Source: Agromyces sp. Leaf222 (lineage in GTDB: Bacteria > Actinomycetota > Actinomycetes > Actinomycetales > Microbacteriaceae). Taken from it: DNA of 64,000 nucleotides. Shown here in pieces: positions 8,609-17,076 of the stretch (positions are counted from its first letter, which is position 1; each line of letters starts with the position of its first letter). The stretch covers positions 1,115,651 to 1,179,650 of the forward strand of contig NZ_LMKQ01000001.1 in the NCBI RefSeq assembly GCF_001421565.1, read 5' to 3'. The position numbers and the translations under genes are program-made. The notes under the pieces were generated by a model. It was not told the origin of the DNA, did not search any database, and saw nothing but the letters and a program-made list of their open reading frames with translations.

Positions 8609-9799
8609 CTAGCGGGCGCCCAGCAGGTGCTCGGTCGCGAGCTGCTGCAGGCGCACGAAGCCGCCGCCCTTGCCGCCGAGGTACGCGTCGGCGTCGAAGT
8701 CCTCGTAGGCCGAGCGGTCGGCGAGGAACTCGTCGTAGGTCTCGCCCGGGTTGAGCGTCGGGGTCGTCAGCTCGAAGACCTTCGCGGCCTCGAGCGCCTC
8801 CTGCACCTCGGGGTCGGCGCGGAAGGCCGCGGCGCGCTCCTTGAGCAGGAGGTAGGTGCGCATGTTCGCCGCAGCCGACTCCCACACGCCCTTCTCGTCT
8901 TCGGTGCGCGAGGGCTTGTAGTCGAAGTGGCGGGGGCCCTCGTAGGCGGGCACGCCGCCGGGGCCGCCGTTCTCGAGCAGGTCGACGAGCGCGAACGCGT
9001 TGTGCAGGTCGCCGTGGCCGAACACGAGGTCCTGGTCGTACTTGATGCCGCGCTGGCCGTTGAGGTCGATGTGGAAGAGCTTGCCGTGGTACAACGCCTG
9101 GGCGATGCCGGCGGCGAAGTTCAGGCCGGCCATCTGCTCGTGGCCGACCTCGGGGTTGAGGCCGACGAGCTCGGGGCGCTCGAGCGAGTCGATGAACGCG
9201 ATCGCGTGGCCGAGGGTCGGGAGCAGGATGTCGCCGCGGGGCTCGTTGGGCTTCGGCTCGATCGCGAACTTGATGTCGTAGCCCTTGTCGGTGACGTAGT
9301 CGCCGAGCAGGTTCACGGCCTCGCGGTAGCGCTCGAGGGCCTGCCGGATGTCCTTCGCGGAGTCGTACTCCGCGCCTTCGCGGCCGCCCCACATGACGAA
9401 CGTCTTCGCGCCGAGCTCGGCGCCGAGGTCGAGCTGGCGGAACACCTTGCGCAGGGCGAAGCGGCGCACGTCGCGGTCGTTGGCGGTGAAGCCGCCGTCC
9501 TTGAAGACGGGTGCGCTGAAGAGGTTGGTGGTGACCATCGGGATGATGAGCCCGGTGTCGTCGAGGGCGCCCTTCAGGCGGTCGATCTGGTTCTGGCGTT
9601 CGGCATCGCTCGAGCCGAAGGCGAACAGGTCGTCGTCGTGGAACGTGAGGCCGTAGGCGCCGAGCTCGGCGAGCTTCTCGACGGCGTGCACGACGTCGAG
9701 GGGCTCGCGGGTGGGGCCGCCGAACGGGTCGGTGCCGTTGTACCCGACCGTCCAGAGGCCGAAGGAGAACTTGTCGTCGCGGGTGGGCGCGCTGGCCAT
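8609..9799 (-). CDS. xylA: xylose isomerase
   Basis: A 396-aa actinobacterial-type (class I) xylose isomerase converting D-xylose to D-xylulose in a metal-dependent hydride shift. The active-site His54 is in TFHDDDLF; metal ligands are visible as Glu181 ([12 protein letters not shown]), Glu217/His220 ([11 protein letters not shown]) and Asp245/Asp255/Asp257 in the [16 protein letters not shown] stretch. The start at 9799 (MASAPTRDD) is preceded by AAAGGCGG; an in-frame start 90 nt earlier would lie in the operator region. Transcribed divergently from a LacI-type repressor, with an operator overlapping its predicted -10 box. Confidence 0.96.
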   Translation of the reverse strand: MASAPTRDDKFSFGLWTVGYNGTDPFGGPTREPLDVVHAVEKLAELGAYGLTFHDDDLFAFGSSDAERQNQIDRLKGALDDTGLIIPMVTTNLFSAPVFKDGGFTANDRDVRRFALRKVFRQLDLGAELGAKTFVMWGGREGAEYDSAKDIRQALERYREAVNLLGDYVTDKGYDIKFAIEPKPNEPRGDILLPTLGHAIAFIDSLERPELVGLNPEVGHEQMAGLNFAAGIAQALYHGKLFHIDLNGQRGIKYDQDLVFGHGDLHNAFALVDLLENGGPGGVPAYEGPRHFDYKPSRTEDEKGVWESAAANMRTYLLLKERAAAFRADPEVQEALEAAKVFELTTPTLNPGETYDEFLADRSAYEDFDADAYLGGKGGGFVRLQQLATEHLLGAR

Positions 9800-9830
9800 G
9801 GAGATCCGCCTTTCAGCGTCTTCGATGATT

Positions 9831-9873
9831 TGTTGGCACGTACAACATAAACCCGGCCGTGCATCCGGCGCAA
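9831..9873 (-). promoter_or_regulatory. xylA promoter and LacI-type operator
   Basis: On the minus strand TTGCGC (9868-9873) and TATGTT (9844-9849) form a -35/-10 pair 18 bp apart. Overlapping the -10 box is the dyad TGTTG (9831-9835) and CAACA (9843-9847), a plausible operator for the divergent LacI-family protein. Confidence 0.55.
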
Positions 9874-9912
9874 GTCTCGTGTCCCGCAACTTTCGCGTCT
9901 ATGCTTCGAAAC

Positions 9913-10947
9913 ATGAAGACGGATGCCTCAGGCGACCGAGTCACCCTCGCCGAGATCGCCGAGGCGACCGGTGCGAGCCTCTCCACGATCTCGAAGGTGC
10001 TGAACGGACGCACCGACGTGTCGCGGCCGACCCGGGAGCGGGTCGAGCGCGTGCTGCAGGAGCGGGGATACGTGCGCCGCGGCGTCGGCCGGTCGGAGTC
10101 CAGGCCCGAACTGCTCGAGCTCGTCTTCCACGGCCTCGACCCGATCTGGTCGATGGAGCTCATCGGCGGCGTCGAGGCCGTGGCCAAGGAGCACGGCCTG
10201 AGCGTCGTGCTCACCGTCAGCGGCGACCGCCACGCACCGGACCCCGAGTGGATCGACGGGGTCATCCGTCGCCGTCCGGTCGGCGTCGTGCTCGTCTTCT
10301 CGGAGCTCTCGCCCGAGTACCGCGAGCGCCTGCGAGCGCGGGCGATCTCGTACGTGATCGTCGACCCGGCGGGCGACCCGTCGCCCGACGTGCCGAGCGT
10401 GGGCTCGGCGAACTGGTCGGGCGGGCTCGCCGCCACGCGGCACCTGATCGAGCTCGGCCATCGCCGCATCGCCGCGATCACCGGGCCGGAGGACATGATG
10501 TGCTCGCTCGCACGGCTCGACGGCTACCGCAGCGCGATGAACTCCGCCGGGCTGCCCATCGACCCGGCATGGATCCACTTCGGCACCTTCGAGGTCGGCG
10601 GCGGGCGCGACCATGCCAGAGCCGTGCTCGCCCTCCCGCCGGAGCAGCGGCCGACCGCGATCTTCGCCGGCAGCGACCTCCAGGCGCTCGGCACGCTCGA
10701 CGCGGCGCGCGAGGCGGGCCTGTCGGTGCCCGAGGACCTCTCGATCGTCGGCTACGACGACATCACGCTCGCGCCGTGGGTGAGTCCGCCGCTCACGACC
10801 GTGCACCAACCGCTGCGGCGCATGGGCGAGGAGGCGGCGCGCCTCGCTATTCGCCTGAGCGGCGAGCAGCACCCAGAGGTCACGCCGCGCATGGACCTCG
10901 CGACCAACCTCATCGTGCGCGAGAGCACGGCGCCGCCGCGCGGCTGA
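9913..10947 (+). CDS. LacI-family transcriptional repressor of xylose genes
   Basis: A 344-aa LacI/GalR repressor: an N-terminal helix-turn-helix (residues ~11-60; VTLAEIAEATGASLSTISKVLNG) and a sugar-binding PBP1 domain (VVLVFSELSPEYRERLRAR, IAAITGPEDMMCSLARLDGY, TAIFAGSDLQALGTLDAAREAG). Divergence from xylA with a dyad between them suggests it represses xylA and itself and is released by xylose or a xyloside. The start at 9913 is supported by TATGCT at 9900-9905, seven nt upstream, as a leaderless -10 box; the ATG at 9901 overlaps that box. Confidence 0.88.
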   Translation: MKTDASGDRVTLAEIAEATGASLSTISKVLNGRTDVSRPTRERVERVLQERGYVRRGVGRSESRPELLELVFHGLDPIWSMELIGGVEAVAKEHGLSVVLTVSGDRHAPDPEWIDGVIRRRPVGVVLVFSELSPEYRERLRARAISYVIVDPAGDPSPDVPSVGSANWSGGLAATRHLIELGHRRIAAITGPEDMMCSLARLDGYRSAMNSAGLPIDPAWIHFGTFEVGGGRDHARAVLALPPEQRPTAIFAGSDLQALGTLDAAREAGLSVPEDLSIVGYDDITLAPWVSPPLTTVHQPLRRMGEEAARLAIRLSGEQHPEVTPRMDLATNLIVRESTAPPRG

Positions 10948-10964
10948 CCCGAAGCTCCAGCGAG

Positions 10965-11012
10965 GCGCGGGCCCGCCTGCGCGCGGGCCCGCCTGTGCGC
11001 GGGCCGGCCTGT
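10965..11012. repeat. 16-bp GC-rich tandem repeat, three copies
   Basis: Three head-to-tail units of GCGCGGGCCCGCCTGY (10965-10980, 10981-10996, 10997-11012), a fourth degenerating beyond. Each contains a GCGGGCCCGC-type palindrome, so neighbouring units can fold into hairpins. The repeat sits between convergent genes and may serve as a terminator. Confidence 0.8.
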
Positions 11013-11027
11013 GCGCCGATCCGCCCG

Positions 11028-12749
11028 TCAGGCGTGGTGGGCGAGCCGGAGGTCCGAGAACGTCGCGATCGTCGTCGGCGCGCCGACCGCGAACGCGCCC
11101 GCGAGCACGCCGAAGAAGCCGCCGCCCTCGCTCGGACTCAGCGCGGCGAGGTCGGCATCGCCGAGCCCGACCCCGTCGACGCTCGCCCGGCACGTGAACC
11201 CGTCGACCTCGAGCACGAGCGCAACCTCGCCGTCGCCCGTTCCGGCGGGCGGCACGGCGACGGCGATCACCTCGTCGACCCCGTCGACGTGGCGTGCGAG
11301 TTCGATGCGCACGTCGGATGCCGCGGCCTCGCCGCCGATCGCTCGCCGCAGCGCCAGGGTGACGAACCGCGCGTCGCTGAGGCGCAGCACGAGTCCGCCG
11401 CTCGCGGCGCCGGTGGAGGTGTCGCCGCTGGAGCTGTCGCCGCTGGAGGCGTCGCCGCTCGCGGTGTCCGCGCTCGCAGTGTCCGCGCTCGCAGTGTCCG
11501 CGCCGGACGCCGGGTGCGACGACACGGCGACCGAGGCCGACAGGGTCGCACGCATCTCCTCCAGCCGCCAGGCGAGCACGGCGTGCGGCGCGGTCTCCGA
11601 GAGCGACCGGGACGACGGATGCAGGCGCACTGCGTCGGCGGCGCGATCCACGGTGACGCGGGGGCGGTCCGGGGCGGTGCGCACGAGCGCGAGCTCGGGG
11701 TGCACGGCCTCGTCGAGGAGGCCGGACAGCGACCGTTCGGCACGCTCGCCTGCGACCGACGACTCGCCCGCGGCATCCGCCCACGGTACGTCGACCGTGT
11801 CGGTCAGCCGACCGAGCCCCGGCGCGAGGACGGGCCAGCCGTGCTCCCAGGCCACGGGTGCGAGCCAGGTCTCCCTCGCCTGCAGGGCGTCGCGGCCGTC
11901 GACCCGGCGGGTCGCGAGTGCGGTGATCCACCAGCCGCCCCGGCCGTCGTCGAAGAGATCGGCATGGCCGACGTTCGCGACGGGCGCGGACGCCCCGAGG
12001 TGCCGGTGCGTGAGCACGGGGTTGCCGGGGTTGCCGCGGTACTCGCCGAGCGGGGAATCGGCCATGGCGACGCTCACGGCGTGATGGCGTTCGGTGCCGC
12101 CCTCGCTCGCGAGGAGCAGGATGCCGCCGCCGGAAGCGATGTCGGCGGAGGTGTCGCCGTCGCGGTCGCCGAGGTCGTAAAGGTGCGGGCCCTCGGCCCA
12201 GACCGCGCCCGTGAGCGCGCCGTTCCAGACGACCCGCTCCTCGCCGACGAGCTGCAGGGTCTCGAGGTCGAGCTCGCGCACCCATACCTCGGTCTGCTCT
12301 GGCCACGCCGGAGGGTCGGCGAGCCGAGTGCCGCTCCACCAGGCGCGGCCGGCGCGGTCGACGAGGATCGACGGGTCGATGCCCTCCGCCTCCTCGACCC
12401 ACACGGGATCCGACCACGGCCCGGCTGCGTCGGTCGCCGTCACGACGAAGCTGCCCGAGCGGCCCGTGCCGCCGACGAGCGTGCACGCCACGAGGAAGCG
12501 ACCGTCGTGGTGCCGGATCGTGGGCGCGAAGAGCCCGCCGCTCGAACGCACGCCGGAGAGGTCGACCTGCGTCTCGCGGTGGATCGCGTGGCCCACGAGC
12601 TCCCAGTGCACCAGGTCGCGCGACCGGTGCACCGGGAGGCCGGGGAACAGCTCGAAGCTCGACGTGACGACGAAGAACTCCTCGCCGACCCGGCACACGC
12701 TCGGATCCGGGTGGCAGCCGGGCAGCACCGGGTTGCGGGCGAGCGCCAT
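11028..12749 (-). CDS. GH43 family beta-xylosidase / alpha-L-arabinofuranosidase
   Basis: A 573-aa intracellular (no signal peptide) five-bladed propeller glycosidase. The start NPVLPGCHPDPSVCRV contains the catalytic base Asp15; GIDPSILVD gives the pKa-modulating Asp and VWAEGPHLYDL the acid Glu, the GH43 triad. A C-terminal beta-sandwich (about residues 350-573, ending FSDLRLAHHA) is typical of xylan beta-1,4-xylosidases. An unusual Ala/Ser/Asp/Thr-rich insert (about residues 415-450) interrupts that domain and is encoded by imperfect 15-bp repeats. The start overlaps the stop of the upstream GH3 gene, so both belong to the operon headed by the binding protein at 18375. Confidence 0.87.
   Translation of the reverse strand: MALARNPVLPGCHPDPSVCRVGEEFFVVTSSFELFPGLPVHRSRDLVHWELVGHAIHRETQVDLSGVRSSGGLFAPTIRHHDGRFLVACTLVGGTGRSGSFVVTATDAAGPWSDPVWVEEAEGIDPSILVDRAGRAWWSGTRLADPPAWPEQTEVWVRELDLETLQLVGEERVVWNGALTGAVWAEGPHLYDLGDRDGDTSADIASGGGILLLASEGGTERHHAVSVAMADSPLGEYRGNPGNPVLTHRHLGASAPVANVGHADLFDDGRGGWWITALATRRVDGRDALQARETWLAPVAWEHGWPVLAPGLGRLTDTVDVPWADAAGESSVAGERAERSLSGLLDEAVHPELALVRTAPDRPRVTVDRAADAVRLHPSSRSLSETAPHAVLAWRLEEMRATLSASVAVSSHPASGADTASADTASADTASGDASSGDSSSGDTSTGAASGGLVLRLSDARFVTLALRRAIGGEAAASDVRIELARHVDGVDEVIAVAVPPAGTGDGEVALVLEVDGFTCRASVDGVGLGDADLAALSPSEGGGFFGVLAGAFAVGAPTTIATFSDLRLAHHA
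11410..11505. repeat. imperfect 15-bp tandem repeats inside the GH43 gene
   Basis: About six units resembling GCTCGCAGTGTCCGC lie in a row and keep the reading frame, encoding the repeats SADTA and SGDSS. The in-frame period suggests expansion by slippage within a flexible loop. Confidence 0.75.
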
Positions 12750-15160
12750 CAGCCCGCGACGTCCGCAGCCGCCCGAGCGGCCGTGATCGCGACCGCCGGC
12801 CGGAGGCGCCGGGTGTGGTCGACGACCTGCACCCGGCCGGTCAGCTCGACCTCGTGCGCCGACGCCAGGTCGCCGCTCGAGCGGCCGGCGCTCAGCACGA
12901 GCGCCCCGGGTTCGACGATGCGCACGCCGTCGCGCCCGGTGAACGACGCGAGGTCGGTCGGCACGGTGAAGCGGATGTCGGCGGCTGCGCCGGCGGGGAG
13001 CTCGACCCGGGCGAACCCGATGAGGCGCTGCACCGGCTGCACGACCGAGGCCACCGGGTCGTGCAGGTAGAGCTGCACGACCTCGACGCCGGCGCGCTCG
13101 CCGGAGTTGCGCACCCGCAGGCCCACGCCGACCTCGCTGCCGATGTCGACCGTCGGCGCATCGCCGACGAGGTCGGTCCATTCGAACTCCGTGTAGGTCA
13201 GGCCGTGGCCGAACGGATACCGCGGCGTCGGGTCGATGCTCGAGACCGTGTTGCGGCGTGCGAGCTTGGATGCCAGGTAGGTCGACGGGTGCACGCCGGC
13301 CGAGGCGGGCATCGAGACCGGCAGTCGGCCGCTCGGTGCGATGCGACCGCTCAGCACGCCGGCCACGGCCCGGGTGCCCTCCTCGCCGGCGAAGAACGCC
13401 GCGACGATGCCCGCCGCGCGCTCGGGTGCGCTGCCGAGCGTGTACGGCCGGCCGGCGAGCAGGGCGACGATCGTCGGGGTTCCGGCGTCGAGCACCGCCT
13501 CGAGCAGTTGCGCCTGGGCGCCGGGCAGCGCGAGCGTCTCGGCGTCGCAGCCCTCGCCGCTCGTGCCGCGCCCGAAGAGCCCGGCCCGGTCGCCGAGGGC
13601 GAGCACGACCACGTCGGCCCCGGATGCCGCGGCGACCGCCGCGGCGAACCCGTCGGTCTCGCCGCCCGAGATGCTCGTTCCCGCGGTGAACTCGACGTCG
13701 GCGCCGGGGAACTCGGCTCGCAGCGACTCGACGAGCGTCGCGAGCTCGATGCCGTCGCCGGATTCCGGATGGTGCACGCCCACGTGCGTCGGGAACGCGT
13801 AGCAGCCGAGCACGGCGAACCGGTCGTCGCCCGTCGGGCCGATGACCGCGATGCGGGCCGGGGCCGTGCGGCTGCCGCCGGTGAGCGGCAGCGTGCCGTC
13901 GTTGCGCAGCAGCACGACGGCCCGCTCGGCCACCTCCGACGCGAGCGCACGGTTCGCCGGGGGATCGAGGTCGATCGCCCCGCGCACCGCGTCTGGGTCG
14001 TCGGCGAGGCCGGCGAGCGCGGCCGGCGTCGGATCCCAGTCGGCGTCGAGCAGGCCGAGCTCGGCCTTCTGCGCGAGCACCCGACGCAGCGCGCGATCGA
14101 GCACCGCCTCGTCGAGCCGTCCGTCGGCGACCGCCTGCACGAGCGGTGCCCCGAAGGCGTGCACGGTCGGCAGTTCGACGTCGATGCCCGCGACGAGCGC
14201 CGCAGCCGCGGCATCCGCCAGCGAACCGGCGGTGCCGTGCAGCGTCTGCAGGAACGCGACCGAGAAGTAGTCGGCCACGACCGTGCCGGCGAAGCCCCAC
14301 GTGTCGCGCAGGAGGTCGGTGAGCAGGGCCGCGTCGGCCGCCGTCGGCACGCCGTCGAGGTCGGTGTACGCGTTCATGACCGATCGCGGGCGCCCCTCGC
14401 GGAGCACCGTCTCGAACGGCGGCAGCAGCACGTCGGCCAGCTCGCGCGGCCCGACCGAGACCGGGGCGAGGTTGCGGCCGGCCTTCGACGCCGAGTATCC
14501 GACGAAGTGCTTGAGCGTCGCGACGACGCCGGCTGATTCGAGGCCGCGCACGTAGGCCGCCCCGATCGTGCCGACGAGGAACGGATCCTCGCCCATCGTC
14601 TCCTCGACGCGGCCCCAGCGGGCATCGCGCACGACGTCGAGCACCGGAGCGAGCCCCTGGTGCACGCCGACCCGGCGCAGGTCGTCGCCGATGCGCCGCG
14701 ACATCCGCTCGACGAGCTCGGGGTCGAAGGTCGCCGCCCACGACAGGGGCACCGGGTAGGCGGTCGCACCCCAGGTCGCGAACCCGGCGAGGCACTCCTC
14801 GTGGGCGAGGGCCGGGATGCCCAGGCGGCTCTCGGCGACGATGCGGCGCTGGGTTCGCGCGAGCGACAGGGCCCCGAGACCCGGGTCGACGGGTGCCGTG
14901 CCGAACGGACGCGTCAACTGCCCGAGGCCCTTCGGCAGCAGTTCGTCGAGGTCGACGTCGCCGCTCATCTCGTGCTGGTTCGGGGCGACGTCGAGTCCTT
15001 CCGCCGAGGCGCCGACCCAGACGCCGTAGAGCTGGGCGATCTTCTCGTCGAGGTCGAGCTCGGCGATGAGCGCCTCGACCCGGTCCCCGATCGGACGCGT
15101 GACATCGTGCCAGACGGCACCCGCGGCATCCGTCACCGTCGTGTCCTCGTGCGCGCTCAT
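12749..15160 (-). CDS. GH3 family beta-glucosidase/beta-xylosidase
   Basis: An 803-aa GH3 enzyme in canonical domain order: TIM barrel (about 20-370) with KHFVGYSASKAGRN and nucleophile Asp297 in GTVVADYF, an alpha/beta sandwich (about 400-640; AVIGPTGDDRF, GEGCDAETLALPGAQ) and an FnIII-like end domain after RYPFGHGLTYTEFEW. No signal peptide, so it should cleave imported oligosaccharides. ATGA overlaps join it to the permease before it and the GH43 gene after it. Beta-xylosidase is the likeliest activity given the locus; specificity within GH3 cannot be read reliably from sequence. Confidence 0.88.
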   Translation of the reverse strand: MSAHEDTTVTDAAGAVWHDVTRPIGDRVEALIAELDLDEKIAQLYGVWVGASAEGLDVAPNQHEMSGDVDLDELLPKGLGQLTRPFGTAPVDPGLGALSLARTQRRIVAESRLGIPALAHEECLAGFATWGATAYPVPLSWAATFDPELVERMSRRIGDDLRRVGVHQGLAPVLDVVRDARWGRVEETMGEDPFLVGTIGAAYVRGLESAGVVATLKHFVGYSASKAGRNLAPVSVGPRELADVLLPPFETVLREGRPRSVMNAYTDLDGVPTAADAALLTDLLRDTWGFAGTVVADYFSVAFLQTLHGTAGSLADAAAAALVAGIDVELPTVHAFGAPLVQAVADGRLDEAVLDRALRRVLAQKAELGLLDADWDPTPAALAGLADDPDAVRGAIDLDPPANRALASEVAERAVVLLRNDGTLPLTGGSRTAPARIAVIGPTGDDRFAVLGCYAFPTHVGVHHPESGDGIELATLVESLRAEFPGADVEFTAGTSISGGETDGFAAAVAAASGADVVVLALGDRAGLFGRGTSGEGCDAETLALPGAQAQLLEAVLDAGTPTIVALLAGRPYTLGSAPERAAGIVAAFFAGEEGTRAVAGVLSGRIAPSGRLPVSMPASAGVHPSTYLASKLARRNTVSSIDPTPRYPFGHGLTYTEFEWTDLVGDAPTVDIGSEVGVGLRVRNSGERAGVEVVQLYLHDPVASVVQPVQRLIGFARVELPAGAAADIRFTVPTDLASFTGRDGVRIVEPGALVLSAGRSSGDLASAHEVELTGRVQVVDHTRRLRPAVAITAARAAADVAG

Positions 15161-16026
15161 CCCTTCACCGCTCCCGTGAGGCCGCCGACGATGCGACGCT
15201 CGAAGATGCTGAAGAACACGAGGGCCGGGATCATCGACAGTGAGGTGAAGGCGAGCACCTTCGCCGTGTCGACGGAGTACTGCGAGGCGAACGCCTGCAC
15301 GCCGAGGGGCAGCGTGAACGACGCCTCGTTGTTCAGGATGAACAGCGGCAGGATGTAGCTGTTCCAGCTCGCGATGAACGCGAGGATGCCGACCGTGATG
15401 ACGCCGGGCAGCGCGAGCGGCAGCACCATGCGCCAGAAGAACCCGAGGCGCGAGCACCCGTCGATCGAGGCGGCCTCCTCGATCTCGTCGGGGATCGCCC
15501 GCAGGAACGGCACGAGGATGATGATCGTCGTCGGCAAGGCGAACGCGATCTGCGGCAGGATGATGCCGCCGAGCGAGTTCATCAGGCCGAGGTTGCGCAC
15601 CACGAGGTACAGCGGCGTGATGGCCACGGTCATCGGGAACATCAGCCCCGCGGCGAACACCGCGTAGAGCACGCCGCGGGCCTTGAAGCGGTAGCGGGCG
15701 AGCACGTAGCTCGCCATGAGGCCGAGGGCGACCACGCCCACGGTGGTCACGACCGCGGCGACCGTGGAGTTCAGCACCTCGCCCCAGAACGTGGTGCTGA
15801 CGAGCACGTCGGCGTAGTTCGTGAACACCCACGGCGCGGGCAGCGCGGAGGGGTCGGTCGTGATCTGCGAGTTCGTGCGGAAGCCGCCGATGATGATGTA
15901 CGCGATCGGCGCGAGCATGAGGGAGACGACCACGAAGCCGACGAAGTAGATGGCGGGGCTGCCCCATGGCAGCTTGCCGCTCTGCCGTGGCCGCGGGGGC
16001 CGGGGGATGGCGATCGATGCGGTCAT
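15157..16026 (-). CDS. CUT1 sugar ABC transporter permease (MalG type)
   Basis: A 289-aa inner-membrane protein with six predicted segments and the EAA loop EEAASIDGCSRLGFFWRMVLP-type stretch near residue 195, which contacts the ATPase. N-terminal proline/arginine-rich tail, then the first membrane segment at about 25-45. It is the second permease of an oligosaccharide importer; its neighbours are a MalF-type permease, a binding protein and intracellular GH3/GH43 enzymes, pointing to xylo-oligosaccharides. No ATPase is encoded in the operon. Confidence 0.88.
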   Translation of the reverse strand: MTASIAIPRPPRPRQSGKLPWGSPAIYFVGFVVVSLMLAPIAYIIIGGFRTNSQITTDPSALPAPWVFTNYADVLVSTTFWGEVLNSTVAAVVTTVGVVALGLMASYVLARYRFKARGVLYAVFAAGLMFPMTVAITPLYLVVRNLGLMNSLGGIILPQIAFALPTTIIILVPFLRAIPDEIEEAASIDGCSRLGFFWRMVLPLALPGVITVGILAFIASWNSYILPLFILNNEASFTLPLGVQAFASQYSVDTAKVLAFTSLSMIPALVFFSIFERRIVGGLTGAVKG

Positions 16027-17063
16027 CGGTCATTCCGTTCGGTGAGGGCGCCCGCCGTGTCGCGGCGGAGCACGAAGCGCTGGTAGACGAGGGCGACGAC
16101 GAGCGAGATGAGGAACAGCACGACGGCGACGGCGTTGCCGTAGCCGTAGTTGCCGGCGTTCCGCCCGTTCGCGACCATGTAGGTCGCCATCGTCGAGGTG
16201 CCCGCGGTCGAGGCGACGTACTGGCCCCAGATGATGTAGACGAGGTCGAAGAGCTGCAGGGAGCCGATGATCGACAGGAACGCCCAGATGCGCAGGGTCG
16301 GGCCGAGCAGGGGCAGCGTGATGCGACGCTGGATCTGCCAGTAGGAGGCGCCGTCGATCTGGGCGGCCTCGGTGAGCTCCTGGGGGATGCCCTGCAGGCC
16401 GGCGAGGAAGAGGATCACGGCGAAGCCGATGTACTTCCAGGTGATGATGCCGAGCAGGGTCCAGATGGCGATGTTCGGATCGGCGAGCCAGTCCTGCGTG
16501 AAGGCGCCGAGCCCGATCTTCTCGAGGAGTCCGTTCAGGGCGCCCTCGCTCTGCAGCATCAGGCTCCAGCCCGTTCCGACGACGACCTCGGCGATGACGT
16601 ACGGCACGAAGATGAGCACGCGGATCGCGGACTGCCCGCGCATGGGGCGGTTCAGGAGCAGTGCGAGCAGGAGGGCCAGCGGGCCCTGCAGCACCAGCGA
16701 CATCACGACGATGATCGCGTTGTGCCAGAGCGCCTCGTGGAACGACGGGTCCTGGAAGATCGTGACGTAGTTCTGCAGGCCGATGAAGTCGGTGGGCGGC
16801 CCGAAGCCCTTCCACCGGAAGAACCCGTAGTAGCCGGCCATGACGACCGGGAAGATGACGAAGGCCAGGAAGACGAGCAGGGCGGGCCCGACGAGCACCG
16901 CGATCTCGATGGTCTTCAGGTGGTCTCTGCGGGGGCGACGACGTCCGGGGCGGGACGACGTCGCGGCGACCCGGCCGGTGGCCGGGGACGGCGAACCGCC
17001 CCCGGCCGTGACGTCGTCCGCCTCGACTCGCCCGTCGGCGGGTGAGTGGGTGCGAACGCTCAT
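16023..17063 (-). CDS. CUT1 sugar ABC transporter permease (MalF type)
   Basis: A 346-aa membrane protein with an unusually long polar N-terminus (~50 residues, rich in Gly, Pro, Arg) before six membrane segments. The EAA motif is TEAAQIDGASYWQIQRRITLP near residue 245. It overlaps the next permease by 4 nt and begins 13 nt after the binding-protein stop, so the three genes form one importer cassette. Substrate is inferred from the downstream xylan-type hydrolases. Confidence 0.88.
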   Translation of the reverse strand: MSVRTHSPADGRVEADDVTAGGGSPSPATGRVAATSSRPGRRRPRRDHLKTIEIAVLVGPALLVFLAFVIFPVVMAGYYGFFRWKGFGPPTDFIGLQNYVTIFQDPSFHEALWHNAIIVVMSLVLQGPLALLLALLLNRPMRGQSAIRVLIFVPYVIAEVVVGTGWSLMLQSEGALNGLLEKIGLGAFTQDWLADPNIAIWTLLGIITWKYIGFAVILFLAGLQGIPQELTEAAQIDGASYWQIQRRITLPLLGPTLRIWAFLSIIGSLQLFDLVYIIWGQYVASTAGTSTMATYMVANGRNAGNYGYGNAVAVVLFLISLVVALVYQRFVLRRDTAGALTERNDR

Positions 17064-17076
17064 GATGTGCTCGGCC

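Noticed and set aside
9711..13070. A very long open frame (over 1100 codons) on the plus strand opposite xylA, the LacI gene and GH43
   Set aside because: Its translation is Arg/Gly/Asp-rich without motifs, while the genes called in other frames have complete catalytic motifs. Long empty antisense frames are expected at this GC content.
11028..15160. GH43 and GH3 as one fused gene, since one frame is open across both
   Set aside because: The GH3 stop at 12749-12751 overlaps a clean ATG for GH43 in another frame, and each product has complete family ends.
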